Of a stretch of DNA of 64,000 bases, positions 8,071-16,520 are shown piece after piece. Source of the DNA: Haloferax mucosum ATCC BAA-1512. GTDB lineage: Archaea > Halobacteriota > Halobacteria > Halobacteriales > Haloferacaceae. The notes under the pieces were generated by a model. It ran no database searches. It was not told where the DNA came from and was given only the letters and a program-made list of their open reading frames with translations. Location of the stretch: positions 124,001 through 188,000 of the forward strand of contig NZ_AOLN01000013.1 of assembly GCF_000337815.1 (NCBI RefSeq), in the 5' to 3' direction. The stretch's first letter is position 1; each line of letters begins with the position of its first letter. The position numbers and the translations under genes are program-made.

Positions 8071-9261
8071 ATGATAACAACCCCCGCTGTCGGTGAACTC
8101 GTACCGCCGAACCGAACGCTGATGGGTCCCGGCCCGAGCGACGTTCACCCGCGCGTCCTCCGAGCGATGTCCACGCCGCTCGTCGGCCACCTCGACCCGT
8201 CGTTTATCGAGATTATGAACGACGTACAGGAACTCATGCGCTACGTGTTCCGCACCGACAACCAGTGGACAATTCCGGTGTCTGGAACCGGTTCGGCGTC
8301 GATGGAGACCGCTATCGGCAACCTCGTCGAACCGGGCGAGACGGTTCTCGTCCCGTCGAACGGCTACTTCGGCGGTCGCATGGCGTCGATGGCCGAACGC
8401 GCCGGCGGCACCGTCGTTCGCGTCGATGCACCGTGGGGCGAACCGCTCGACTCCGCCGACGTACAGGCCGCTTTCGACGAGCACCAACCGGACGTGTTTG
8501 GGTTCGTCCACGCCGAAACATCGACCGGCGTCAGGCAACCGAACGTCCCCGAACTGACGCGCATCGCTCACGCCCACGACGCCTACGTCGTCGCCGACTG
8601 CGTGACCTCCCTGGGCGGCGTCGAACTCGAAGTTGACGACTGGGACATCGACGTGGCCTACGCCGGCCCGCAGAAATGTCTCTCGTGCCCACCGGGTGCG
8701 AGTCCGCTGACGCTCAGCGACCGCGCGATGGACAAGGTGTTGTCGCGCGAGCACCCGACTCGGTCGTGGTATTTCGACTTATCGCTCCTCGAAGGCTACT
8801 GGGGTGACGAGCGGTCGTACCACCACACCGCGCCCATCAGCAACGTCTACGCGATTCGAGAGGCGCTCAGGTTGGTCGCCGAGGAAGGTATCGAAAACCG
8901 GTGGGGACGACACCTCCGGGTCGCGGGCGCGCTGAAGGCGGGCGTCGAAGCGATGGGTCTCGGGCTGAATCCCACAGACGACTGCTGGTTGCCGAGTCTC
9001 AACGCGGTGGTCGCCCCCGACGGTATCGACGCGGACGACGCCATCGACTACGTGCTCGAACACTACGACCTCGAAATCGCCAGCGGTCTCGGCGCGCTCG
9101 CGGGCGACATCTTCAGAATCGGCTGTATGGGTTACTCGGCACGCCCCGAAAACGTCGCACTTCTCGTGGCGGCGCTCGGTGAGGCGCTGGAAGCACAGGG
9201 CGCAGACGTGGACGTCGCCGCCGGATTCGACGCGATGCGCGGCGTGCTCGGAGACGGATAG
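8071..9261 (+). CDS. class V aminotransferase (serine/alanine-glyoxylate aminotransferase type)
   Basis: A 396-residue PLP-dependent enzyme. It opens with NRTLMGPGPSDVHPRVL, typical of alanine/serine-glyoxylate aminotransferases. VSGTGSASMET cups the PLP phosphate, VADCVTSLGG holds the PLP-binding Asp, and AGPQKCLSCPPG contains the Schiff-base lysine. FRIGCMGYSARPENVALL is the family's C-terminal signature. Relatives transfer amino groups to glyoxylate or pyruvate; the exact donor cannot be told. It stands alone between intergenic regions of 141 and 273 bp. Confidence 0.9.
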   Translation: MITTPAVGELVPPNRTLMGPGPSDVHPRVLRAMSTPLVGHLDPSFIEIMNDVQELMRYVFRTDNQWTIPVSGTGSASMETAIGNLVEPGETVLVPSNGYFGGRMASMAERAGGTVVRVDAPWGEPLDSADVQAAFDEHQPDVFGFVHAETSTGVRQPNVPELTRIAHAHDAYVVADCVTSLGGVELEVDDWDIDVAYAGPQKCLSCPPGASPLTLSDRAMDKVLSREHPTRSWYFDLSLLEGYWGDERSYHHTAPISNVYAIREALRLVAEEGIENRWGRHLRVAGALKAGVEAMGLGLNPTDDCWLPSLNAVVAPDGIDADDAIDYVLEHYDLEIASGLGALAGDIFRIGCMGYSARPENVALLVAALGEALEAQGADVDVAAGFDAMRGVLGDG

Positions 9262-9534
9262 CTAGGACAGGTAGGCAGGGTCAGGCGGTCGCAGGTTATA
9301 ACGTCGATACCGCCTTAGGTTCCCGAGTCTCGGAGACGTGCAGTGTGTTCACGTCACCGAACGCTCACTGCCGGGTTTTGTGTGGGTTGGCTCACTGCTC
9401 GCCTTCAGCGGGCCGTCAACACCCGGGTTAAGCACTTACAAATAGCGGCTAAACGAACCCTATCGAGTGTATTCGGTCAAATTGACGTGAACTATTTTAC
9501 CATTTCATAGGCGCTCGGCACGTTCCGACGGACG

Positions 9535-10122
9535 ATGAAGCGACGAAGCGCAGTCGCGGTCGCCATCGTCGTACTCGTGGTTGTACTCGGCGTCGCGTTC
9601 GGCACCGGACTCGCACCCGGATTCGGTTCGGGAGTGGAAGACGGCGACGCATCCAGTAGTGACTTCCCCACGCAGACGCCAACACCGACTCAGATGTCGT
9701 CTCCGACACCAAGCGAAGAAGCAGAACGCGGCACGCCGACCGAAGACACGTCCACGCCGGACGAGGAGAGCGCAGACCCGCCGTTCGTCTTCGAGATAGA
9801 CAGCATCGAAACGTGCGGACAGACCTGCCGCGACGTGACGAGCACGCTGACCAACCAACAGGACGAACGCGCCGCCGACACCACCGTCTACAGCCGTATC
9901 TTCGTCGGCAACAGCACCGACACCGACGACGTAATCTGGCAGGGCAAAGAGGAAGTCGGCGGTCTCCCAGCCGGCGACTCCTACACGACGACCCGACGCG
10001 TCGAACTCTCTCTCACCGAGGCATTCGCGGTACAGCAGGCCGATGGGTGGATTACGATTCAAACGACCATCGAAACCGACGAGCAGACGCTCACGTACGC
10101 GGAGCGCCGAGACGTTATCTAA
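9535..10122 (+). CDS. exported protein with Thr/Pro/Ser linker
   Basis: A 195-residue protein of unknown function. MKRRSAVAVAIVVLVVVLGVAFG is a signal or anchor segment. Residues of roughly 35-80 are a low-complexity Thr/Pro/Ser/Glu linker, common in haloarchaeal surface proteins and possibly glycosylated. The C-terminal part (FVFEIDSIETCGQTCRD onward) is beta-rich with a CGQTC cysteine pair and resembles cell-surface immunoglobulin-like domains. TATTTTA around 9491-9497 may be the promoter. The gene ends about 70 bp before hisD on the same strand. Confidence 0.7.
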   Translation: MKRRSAVAVAIVVLVVVLGVAFGTGLAPGFGSGVEDGDASSSDFPTQTPTPTQMSSPTPSEEAERGTPTEDTSTPDEESADPPFVFEIDSIETCGQTCRDVTSTLTNQQDERAADTTVYSRIFVGNSTDTDDVIWQGKEEVGGLPAGDSYTTTRRVELSLTEAFAVQQADGWITIQTTIETDEQTLTYAERRDVI

Positions 10123-10193
10123 GCCGGTTTCGGAGCCTCGAAGCGGGCCACCGCTTCCGCAACGACTTTTCGGGCCGCCTGCTAACGCGAGAT

Positions 10194-11480
10194 ATGAACA
10201 TCGAGGCACGCGAACTGGCCGACCTCGGTCCCGACGCTCGACGCGCGTTCTTCGAGCGAGACGCCGGCGTCGCCGACGTTCGCTCGGACGTGCACGACAT
10301 CGTCGAACGCGTCAACCGGGAAGGAGACGTCGCGCTCCGGGAGTTCTCCCGCGAGTTCGACGACGTCGAAGTCGGCAACATCGACGTGACCGACGCGGCC
10401 GAACGCGCCTACGACGAAATCGACGACGACGTGCGCGAGGCCATCGAAACCGCGGCGGCGAACATCCGCGAGTTCCACGAGCGACAGGTCCCCGAGGAGT
10501 GGCGCGAGACGTTCGGAAACGACGGACGCCGAGAACTCGGCCGGCGCTACCGACCGCTTTCCCGCGTTGGCGTCTACGCGCCCGGCGGCACGGCGGCCTA
10601 CCCGTCCAGCGTCCTCATGGGCGTCATTCCGGCCAAGGTCGCGGGCGTCGAACACGTCGCGGTCGCCACGCCGCCGGCCGACACGATGAATCCGGTCACG
10701 CTCGCCGCGATGCACGTCGCCGGTGCCGACGCCGTCTACTCGGTCGGCGGCGCACAAGGCATCGCCGCGCTCGCCTACGGGACGGAAACCGTAAACGCCG
10801 TCCAGAAGGTCGTCGGCCCGGGCAACAAGTGGGTCACCGCGGCGAAAGCCGAAGTGCGCGGCGACGTTGACATCGACTTCCTCGCCGGTCCCTCCGAAGT
10901 GCTCGTCGTCGCCGACGAGACCGCCGAGGCCCGATTCGTCGCCGCCGACCTCGTCGCGCAGGCCGAACACGACCCGAACGCCTCGGTCGTCGCCGTCACC
11001 GACGACGCCGCGCTCGCCGACGAAATCGTCGGGGAAGTCGAGCGACAGGCGGCGGACAGCGCGCGAACCGAGACCATCGAAACGGCGCTGGAAAACGACG
11101 CGTCCGGCGTTCTCGTCGCTCGGTCGATGTCCGAAGCGGTCCTGTTCGCCGAGGAGTACGCCGCAGAACACCTGTCGATTCAGGCCGACGACGACGAGGC
11201 CCTCCTCGACCGCATCGACTCCGCTGGAAGCGTCTTTCTCGGTCCGTACACCCCCGTTGCGGCGGGCGACTACGCCTCCGGGACGAATCACGTGCTCCCG
11301 ACCGGTGCGAGCGCGAAGCGACAGGGCGGTCTCTCCGTGGACCACTTCGTCCGCTCGACGACCGTTCAGCGACTCGACCGCGACGCACTCTCTGGACTTT
11401 CGGAGACGATTACGACGCTCGCCGAAGCAGAGGGGCTTGACGCGCACGCACGGAGCGTCCGCGAGCGGTTCGAAGACTGA
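10194..11480 (+). CDS. hisD: histidinol dehydrogenase
   Basis: A 428-residue enzyme that performs the last two oxidations of histidine biosynthesis, histidinol to histidine, with NAD and zinc. Family signatures are VGVYAPGGTAAYPSSVLM, DAVYSVGGAQGIAALAYGT, VVGPGNKWVTAAKAEV, FLAGPSEVLVVAD and the zinc/catalytic VAQAEHDPNASVV and SGTNHVLPTG. The length is normal. The start MNIEARELADLGPDARR aligns with the usual N-terminus; readings that begin upstream would overlap the preceding gene. Other his genes are not in the window, as is usual for scattered haloarchaeal his genes. Confidence 0.97.
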   Translation: MNIEARELADLGPDARRAFFERDAGVADVRSDVHDIVERVNREGDVALREFSREFDDVEVGNIDVTDAAERAYDEIDDDVREAIETAAANIREFHERQVPEEWRETFGNDGRRELGRRYRPLSRVGVYAPGGTAAYPSSVLMGVIPAKVAGVEHVAVATPPADTMNPVTLAAMHVAGADAVYSVGGAQGIAALAYGTETVNAVQKVVGPGNKWVTAAKAEVRGDVDIDFLAGPSEVLVVADETAEARFVAADLVAQAEHDPNASVVAVTDDAALADEIVGEVERQAADSARTETIETALENDASGVLVARSMSEAVLFAEEYAAEHLSIQADDDEALLDRIDSAGSVFLGPYTPVAAGDYASGTNHVLPTGASAKRQGGLSVDHFVRSTTVQRLDRDALSGLSETITTLAEAEGLDAHARSVRERFED

Positions 11481-11588
11481 ATGTCGGCCGACGAGCGCCG
11501 CAGACACAGCCAACAATCGCTTCCGTCTCGTCGGCGGTCGGTTTCGACCGGCGCCACAGTTAACCGTTCCCACAGTATAACGGGTAGT

Positions 11589-11954
11589 ATGAGCACGGAA
11601 ACCGCGAGTGGCGGCGGCGATGCGGCCGTTACGATAACGCCCGCGGCCGCCGACGAAGCCATCTCGCTCCTCGAAGGTGAGTCGATGGACACAGACATCG
11701 CTGGGCTTCGCCTGTTCGTCCAGCAGGGAGGGTGTGCCGGCCTGTCCTACGGGATGCGGTTCGACGGCGAACCCGAAGACGACGACACGGTGGTCGAACA
11801 ACACGGTCTCCGCGTGTTCGTTGACCCCTCGAGTATGAACTACATCGGCGGCGCGACGCTCGACTACGAAGACGGTCTGCAAGGGGCCGGCTTCAACGTC
11901 GAGAACCCGAACGCATCGAGCAGTTGCGGGTGTGGCGAATCGTTCCGCACGTAG
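11589..11954 (+). CDS. HesB/IscA/ErpA-type iron-sulfur assembly protein
   Basis: A 121-residue A-type carrier that delivers Fe-S clusters to apo-enzymes. The conserved cysteines are present: QQGGCAGLSYGM in the centre and SSCGCGESF at the C-terminus, giving the C-Xn-CGC set. The start at the ATG at 11589 leaves a short acidic lead (MSTETASGGG). It follows hisD by about 110 bp and probably has its own promoter. Whether it serves [4Fe-4S] or [2Fe-2S] targets is not visible. Confidence 0.93.
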   Translation: MSTETASGGGDAAVTITPAAADEAISLLEGESMDTDIAGLRLFVQQGGCAGLSYGMRFDGEPEDDDTVVEQHGLRVFVDPSSMNYIGGATLDYEDGLQGAGFNVENPNASSSCGCGESFRT

Positions 11955-11994
11955 GGACCGACTTCTTAAGCCATCGGCCGTCCAACCGAGTGCT

Positions 11995-12243
11995 ATGAGC
12001 CAACTTAAATCACAGACAGCACCGGGTGGCAAAACTGTCTTCGTCGCAAGCGACGAGTTCGAACGCGGGTCGAAGGGTCCGTTCTACGTCGTTTACTCGA
12101 CCGATAACGCCGAAACACGGTGGGGCTACCGCTGTGGGAACTGCGATTCGTTCGACACGGCGATGGATACGATGGGCCGCGTCGAGTGTAACGAGTGTGG
12201 AAACGTCCGGAAACCCGACGAGTGGGACGCCGCTCACGAGTAA
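11995..12243 (+). CDS. small zinc-ribbon protein (DUF5816-like)
   Basis: An 82-residue protein with two zinc knuckles, YRCGNCDSFD and VECNECGNV, which would bind one zinc between two beta-hairpins. The N-terminal half (VFVASDEFERGSKGPFYVVYSTDNAETRWGYRC) is beta-rich. It resembles the haloarchaeal DUF5816 family; the family name is recalled, not searched. Function unknown. The ATG at 11995 was chosen because the longer reading overlaps the preceding gene and promoter. Confidence 0.8.
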   Translation: MSQLKSQTAPGGKTVFVASDEFERGSKGPFYVVYSTDNAETRWGYRCGNCDSFDTAMDTMGRVECNECGNVRKPDEWDAAHE

Positions 12244-12331
12244 AATCGCCGCCGGAACGATACATTCGTTTAATGCTGTCACCCGATACCGTGGCAATCT
12301 TTATCACAAGTGCGAGTGTACGTTGACCTGC

Positions 12332-12676
12332 ATGGCCCAGGCTTCGATGCCTCCTGTTCAGGAGGCTCGGTCGATATTCGGCCGGCTCGGCTACACCGTC
12401 TCGGGCGACGGTCCCGATATGCTGGCTGAACGCAAGTGGCGTACGGTCCAAGTGACCGCACTGAGTTCGCGCGAAGCGAGCGACTGCCGTCCGGCGCTTA
12501 CAGACGGCGGAACAGAACCGCGATACCGGCTTCGCTGTTTCGTCACGTGGGACGACCACATCAACGCGCTTCGTGAGCGACTTCGCGGTATCGACCTTCC
12601 GTACGAGTGGGCAATTATCGGCGTCTCCGACAACGGAGGTGACGACTACGAGGTCGTCCACGGCGCCAACGCGTAA
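12332..12676 (+). CDS. conserved haloarchaeal protein (DUF7116-like)
   Basis: A 114-residue soluble protein of unknown function, short and acidic, with a clear core: PVQEARSIFGRLGYTVSGDG, AERKWRTVQVTAL, YRLRCFVTWDDHINALRERL and YEWAIIGVSDNGGDDYEVVH. It resembles the haloarchaeal DUF7116 family (recalled, not searched). It has no transmembrane segment and no cysteine pair. It stands alone between the zinc-ribbon gene and the membrane pair downstream. Confidence 0.7.
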   Translation: MAQASMPPVQEARSIFGRLGYTVSGDGPDMLAERKWRTVQVTALSSREASDCRPALTDGGTEPRYRLRCFVTWDDHINALRERLRGIDLPYEWAIIGVSDNGGDDYEVVHGANA

Positions 12677-12747
12677 CCCGAACCGACCCGCGTAACCGGC
12701 GCGATTCGCGCCCAAACGTTTTCTCAGCCCGTCGCCAACGAACGGGC

Positions 12748-13431
12748 ATGACACAGGCCACGCAGACGGGACTCCGTCGATTCGTCCGCAGTAGACGACT
12801 CAACGCGGCACTGGCGTGGCTGTTCGCCGGGTTTCTCGCGGCGGTCGCCATCGGAAGCGTCGTTACCGGCGGCGACCTCGTTTGGGGCGGATTCGCCACG
12901 GTCGTCGCCGCGCTCACCGTCGTTCCGGCCGTCGCATTCCGCGAACCGCAGGCGATGCTCCCGTGGGAAGTCGTCGCGCTCGCCTCGTTCCCGGTCGTCG
13001 CCCGCGTCCTCGTTCGCGGGCAGACCATCGGTGGCGTGACGTTTACGGGCCGCGTTTCGACGTATCTCGCGGTCGCCGCCGTCGCACTCATCGTCGCGGT
13101 TGAGTTGGACGTGTTCACCCCGGTTCGGATGAATCAGGCGTTCGCAATCTTCTTCGTCGTCATCGCTACGATGGCCGCCGCGGGCGTCTGGGCGGTCGTC
13201 CAGTGGCTCTCCGACATCTACCTCGGGACCGAACTGCTGTTCAACGGCCGGGGAGACGATGCCATCGAAGCGGGCTTGATGTGGGACTTCGTCGCCGCGA
13301 CGGTCTCCGGTCTCGTCGGCGGCGTGCTGTTCGAACACTACTTCCGCCGCCGGGCGAGGTCGCGCGAGCGCATCCCGGCAGACGTCGCAGCAGCGAGCGA
13401 GACACCCGCCGAAGATGGTGAGTCCAGATGA
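12748..13431 (+). CDS. multi-pass membrane protein, first of an overlapping pair
   Basis: A 227-residue protein with about six hydrophobic segments (for example LAWLFAGFLAAVAIGSVV, WGGFATVVAALTVVPAVAF, YLAVAAVALIVAVEL, FAIFFVVIATMAAAGVWAVV and FVAATVSGLVGGVLFEHYF) and a polar C-terminal tail. The hydrophilic DIYLGTELLFNGRGDDAIEAGLMWDFVAAT near the end recalls the second protein's C-terminal region, which also carries TLLDLVFDAIGG. Its stop overlaps the next start by 4 bp, so the two proteins are probably translated together and may form one complex. Function unknown. Confidence 0.75.
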   Translation: MTQATQTGLRRFVRSRRLNAALAWLFAGFLAAVAIGSVVTGGDLVWGGFATVVAALTVVPAVAFREPQAMLPWEVVALASFPVVARVLVRGQTIGGVTFTGRVSTYLAVAAVALIVAVELDVFTPVRMNQAFAIFFVVIATMAAAGVWAVVQWLSDIYLGTELLFNGRGDDAIEAGLMWDFVAATVSGLVGGVLFEHYFRRRARSRERIPADVAAASETPAEDGESR

Positions 13432-14087
13432 GAATTCGGTCGAGGCTCCACATCGACGAACACCGCCAACAACAGCTCTCGCGGGTGATGCAACTCGTGC
13501 TCGTCGGGCTGGTGTTCATCGGTCTCGACCGGCCCGATTTCGGTATTGTCGTCAATGCGTCGGTCGGTCTCGGTGTGACCTACCTCCCGGCGATACTCGA
13601 ACGCGACTATCGAATCCCGATGGACGCGGGGCTGACGCTCTGGATATCCTCGGCGGCGTTCTTCCACGCACTCGGAACTGTCGGTCTCCCCGGCACCGAG
13701 ACGAGTTTCTACGCCGGCATCTGGTGGTGGGACCACTTCACCCACGCGCTGTCGTCGTCTGTCGTCGCCGCCGCCGGCTATGCGACCGTCCGCGCGGTGG
13801 ACGAACACACGGCCGACATCTACCTCCCGTCCAAATTCACGTTCGTCTTCATCCTCCTTTTCGTCCTCGCGTTCGGGGTCTTCTGGGAGGTCATCGAGTT
13901 CGCCATCTCAGGTATCTCGTCACTCGCCGGGGCCAGTTCCGTCCTGACGCAGTACGGTCCCGAGGACACGCTCTTGGACCTCGTGTTCGACGCCATCGGC
14001 GGCGTCATCGTCGCTACGTGGGGGACCGCCCACCTGACAGACGTGGTCGGGGCGCTTCGACAGCGACTCGACGGGACAGCCAACTGA
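13428..14087 (+). CDS. multi-pass membrane protein, second of an overlapping pair
   Basis: A 219-residue protein with about six membrane segments. WISSAAFFHALGTVG, WWWDHFTHALSSSVVAAAGY and FGVFWEVIEFAISG place histidine and tryptophan residues near the membrane face, and TLLDLVFDAIGGVIVATW is typical of DUF2238-like membrane proteins. That family has no firm biochemical role. Its ATG overlaps the stop of the upstream membrane gene, which is a strong sign of translational coupling. Confidence 0.78.
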   Translation: MRIRSRLHIDEHRQQQLSRVMQLVLVGLVFIGLDRPDFGIVVNASVGLGVTYLPAILERDYRIPMDAGLTLWISSAAFFHALGTVGLPGTETSFYAGIWWWDHFTHALSSSVVAAAGYATVRAVDEHTADIYLPSKFTFVFILLFVLAFGVFWEVIEFAISGISSLAGASSVLTQYGPEDTLLDLVFDAIGGVIVATWGTAHLTDVVGALRQRLDGTAN

Positions 14088-14240
14088 ACGAGGTTGCGTG
14101 CGTTTTCGTCTCGCGTCTCTCAGAGCTGTTCGGCGATAGTCGACGCGTCGGCGCACCGATTCGGACACGCAGAAACCGCGTTCCTGTCGTGTGAATTCAG
14201 GAATGATTATTTGTGATAGTACGACGAATGGTCAGCCGAG

Positions 14241-14450
14241 ATGGTGTTTAAGAAAATCACCCTCATCGGTCGGAGTAACGAGAGTTTCGACGCCGCGGTC
14301 GATGAAGCTATCGACCGGGCGGAAGAGACGCTGGCGGGCGTCCACTGGGTCGAAGTAGACGAACTCGGCGTCGAGGTCGCGTCCGTCGAGACGCGAGAAT
14401 ACCAAGCCGAGGTCACCGTCGCGTTCGAACTCGAAGCAAAACAAGAGTAG
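14241..14450 (+). CDS. dodecin, flavin-storage protein
   Basis: A 69-residue subunit of the hollow 12-mer that stores riboflavin or related flavins. The flavin-stacking tryptophan W36 (in [11 protein letters not shown]) and the flavin-contacting Q55 (in REYQAEV) fall at the positions known for Halobacterium dodecin. The start [12 protein letters not shown] matches the family. It is followed 115 bp downstream by a 5'-nucleotidase-family enzyme; a link through flavin nucleotide turnover is speculation. Confidence 0.95.
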   Translation: MVFKKITLIGRSNESFDAAVDEAIDRAEETLAGVHWVEVDELGVEVASVETREYQAEVTVAFELEAKQE

Positions 14451-14565
14451 ACCGTCCCGCGGCGGCGTCGGCGGGAGACCACGCGGCCGCTCCGTCTCGC
14501 CGACGTCACCTGCGTGTCGTCCCGATGACTTCTTGTCCACCGGCGCCCCCACATTCGAGAAGCGA

Positions 14566-15948
14566 ATGCCTCGTCTCCTCCACTACTCCGACATCGAGAA
14601 CGTCTTCGACGACCCCATGCGGGCCGGTCGCCTCGCCGGGTGCGTCTCCGCCCTCGACGACGACGACACGCTCGTCGTCGGCAGTGGCGACAACACCTCA
14701 CCCGGCGTCCTGTCGCTCGTCGAACGCGGTGGGCAGGCCCTCGATTTCTACCACGCCGTCGATGCCGACTTCGAGACCTTCGGCAACCACGACTTCGACT
14801 ACGGTCCGGTTCGGACCCGCGAACTCGTCTCCGCGAGTCGGCCCACGTGGATTACGTGCAACGTCCGCGACGAAACCGGCGGTCGCTTCGCCGCCGCCGA
14901 AGGAACCGTGCCGTGGGCCACCCGCGACATCGACGGTCTGACGCTCGGTTTCGTCGGCGTCACAGCCCCGGCGACGAGCGCGACCAACCCGGAAGCCGTC
15001 GATCTCACGTTCACCGACCCCTACGAGGCCGTTGCGGCGGCCGTCGACGACATCCGCGAGGAGGTTGACGTAGACGCGGTCGTCGCACTCTCGCACCTCG
15101 GCAGTGGCGACGACGCTCTCGCCCGTCGCTGTGACGTTGACCTCGTACTCGGCGGCCACGTGCACGCTGAACGCGACGACGTGGTAGACGGCGTTCCAAT
15201 CGTCCGCCCCGGGGCTAACGGCCACGTCATCTGGGAAGTCAGACTCGACGGTGACCGAATCGAGACGGTGCGCCACAGAACGTCCGAGTACCTCCCCGAC
15301 GAATCGCTCGTCGAAGCGCTTCGCGGCCGCGTCGATGCCGCCGGTCTCGGCGACGTGCTCTGTCGAATCGACCGACCGATGGACCGCTCGGAGGAGACCG
15401 TTGCCGCGGGCGAGTGCCGGGTCGGAAACGCCATCGCGGACGCCTACCGCTGGGCGACCGACGCCGACGTTGGACTGCAAAACAGCGGCGGTATCCGCTC
15501 TGGCCCGCCGGTCGGTCCCGACGTGACTCACGCCAATATCGTGAGTCTCGTTCCCTTCGAAGGCCACCTCGTCGTCGCCGAGGTGACCGGCGCGGAACTG
15601 CTGGAAATTTTCGGGGCCGCCCGCGGGTCGGCGATGGGCTTCGGCGAACCGGAGTGGTGGCACGCCCACATCAGTGGCGCGCGAATCGTCTGGGACGACG
15701 CACGCGACGAGGTGGTCGAAGCCTTCGTCGGCGGCGACCCAATCGACCCCGACGCGCTCTATACGGTTGCGACGAGCGATTACCTCCTGCACAGTTCCGT
15801 GGAGTTCGCGGCGCTCACACAGGCCCACCGCGCCGGCGAGTTCGAGATTCAACACGACGTGATAGCGCGATACGCCCGTGAGGTCGGCTTCGACGCCGAA
15901 ATCGAGGGGCGAATCGAACGCCGGTCTAGCGCGCCCGCGTCGGATTAA
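14566..15948 (+). CDS. 5'-nucleotidase / 2',3'-cyclic phosphodiesterase family metallophosphatase
   Basis: A 460-residue protein with two domains. The N-terminal calcineurin-like phosphatase domain has LLHYSDIENVF, VGSGDNTSPG, FGNHDFDYG, VALSHLG and GGHVHAE. The C-terminal 5'-nucleotidase domain has NAIADAYRWA, QNSGGIRSG and a YTVATSDYLLHS segment. The usual DxH in the first metal motif reads SDIEN here, so one canonical His is replaced; this may alter metal binding. There is no signal peptide, so it is probably cytosolic, unlike many secreted relatives. The ATG at 14566 is preferred to a TTG 33 bases earlier. Confidence 0.85.
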   Translation: MPRLLHYSDIENVFDDPMRAGRLAGCVSALDDDDTLVVGSGDNTSPGVLSLVERGGQALDFYHAVDADFETFGNHDFDYGPVRTRELVSASRPTWITCNVRDETGGRFAAAEGTVPWATRDIDGLTLGFVGVTAPATSATNPEAVDLTFTDPYEAVAAAVDDIREEVDVDAVVALSHLGSGDDALARRCDVDLVLGGHVHAERDDVVDGVPIVRPGANGHVIWEVRLDGDRIETVRHRTSEYLPDESLVEALRGRVDAAGLGDVLCRIDRPMDRSEETVAAGECRVGNAIADAYRWATDADVGLQNSGGIRSGPPVGPDVTHANIVSLVPFEGHLVVAEVTGAELLEIFGAARGSAMGFGEPEWWHAHISGARIVWDDARDEVVEAFVGGDPIDPDALYTVATSDYLLHSSVEFAALTQAHRAGEFEIQHDVIARYAREVGFDAEIEGRIERRSSAPASD

Positions 15949-16031
15949 CTGTTCTGTCTCCCGTCGTGACGGCGGCGAACCCGTCCGAGAGGGAAAAGTT
16001 CACGCACGCGCAGTGAGTGGATGCTGACAAT

Positions 16032-16439
16032 ATGACACGGGTCGTGGTTCCGGTCCGGTATCCGCTCTCCAAGCACTCCCGGGCGACGCTCGAAGAGGCC
16101 GTTCGAGTCGCCAGAGAGCGCGACGCCGAGTTGACGGTGTTACACGTGGACCTCTACCAGTCGAACCGCGGCGTGACGCGGACGGAACTCAAGCGAGCGG
16201 TCGAACGCGAGTTCGGCCCGCTCGTCCAGGCCCGGTACGTCGTCCGTCGCGGCTTTCTCGTCGAGGAGACGATTCTCGAAGAAGTCGCGGCCGAAGAAGC
16301 CGACATCGTCGTCATCGGATCGAAGCAGGCGAGCCGCTGGCGGAGGATGCTCCGGCGATTCCTCGACGACCCCGACATCGACGTGTTCCTCCGTGAAAAA
16401 CTCGACTGCACGGTTATCACCGTCCGCGCCGACACCTGA
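16032..16439 (+). CDS. UspA-domain universal stress protein
   Basis: A 135-residue single UspA domain. VVVPVRYPLSKHSRATLEEAVRVARER begins the fold; ADIVVIGSKQASRWRRMLRRFL stands where ATP-binding members carry G-2x-G-9x-G(S/T), and here the glycines are largely missing. It may therefore bind nucleotide weakly or not at all. The start at 16032 (MTRVVVPV) is preferred to an ATG-less upstream extension. It converges with the MscS gene, 80 bp away. Function in stress response is inferred from the family. Confidence 0.82.
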   Translation: MTRVVVPVRYPLSKHSRATLEEAVRVARERDAELTVLHVDLYQSNRGVTRTELKRAVEREFGPLVQARYVVRRGFLVEETILEEVAAEEADIVVIGSKQASRWRRMLRRFLDDPDIDVFLREKLDCTVITVRADT

Positions 16440-16520
16440 GCGTCGTTTTTCATCTCGCCGGTATGCCGCTTCCGACACCTCACTTCTGGCTCCCAGTCTC
16501 CCACTCCCCACTTCTGGCTC

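Noticed and set aside
10182-12032. 616-codon open frame on the minus strand over hisD
   Set aside because: It is a shadow of hisD and the iscA-like gene: composition is Val/Arg/Gly-rich and lacks any domain, as expected for antisense frames in GC-rich genes.
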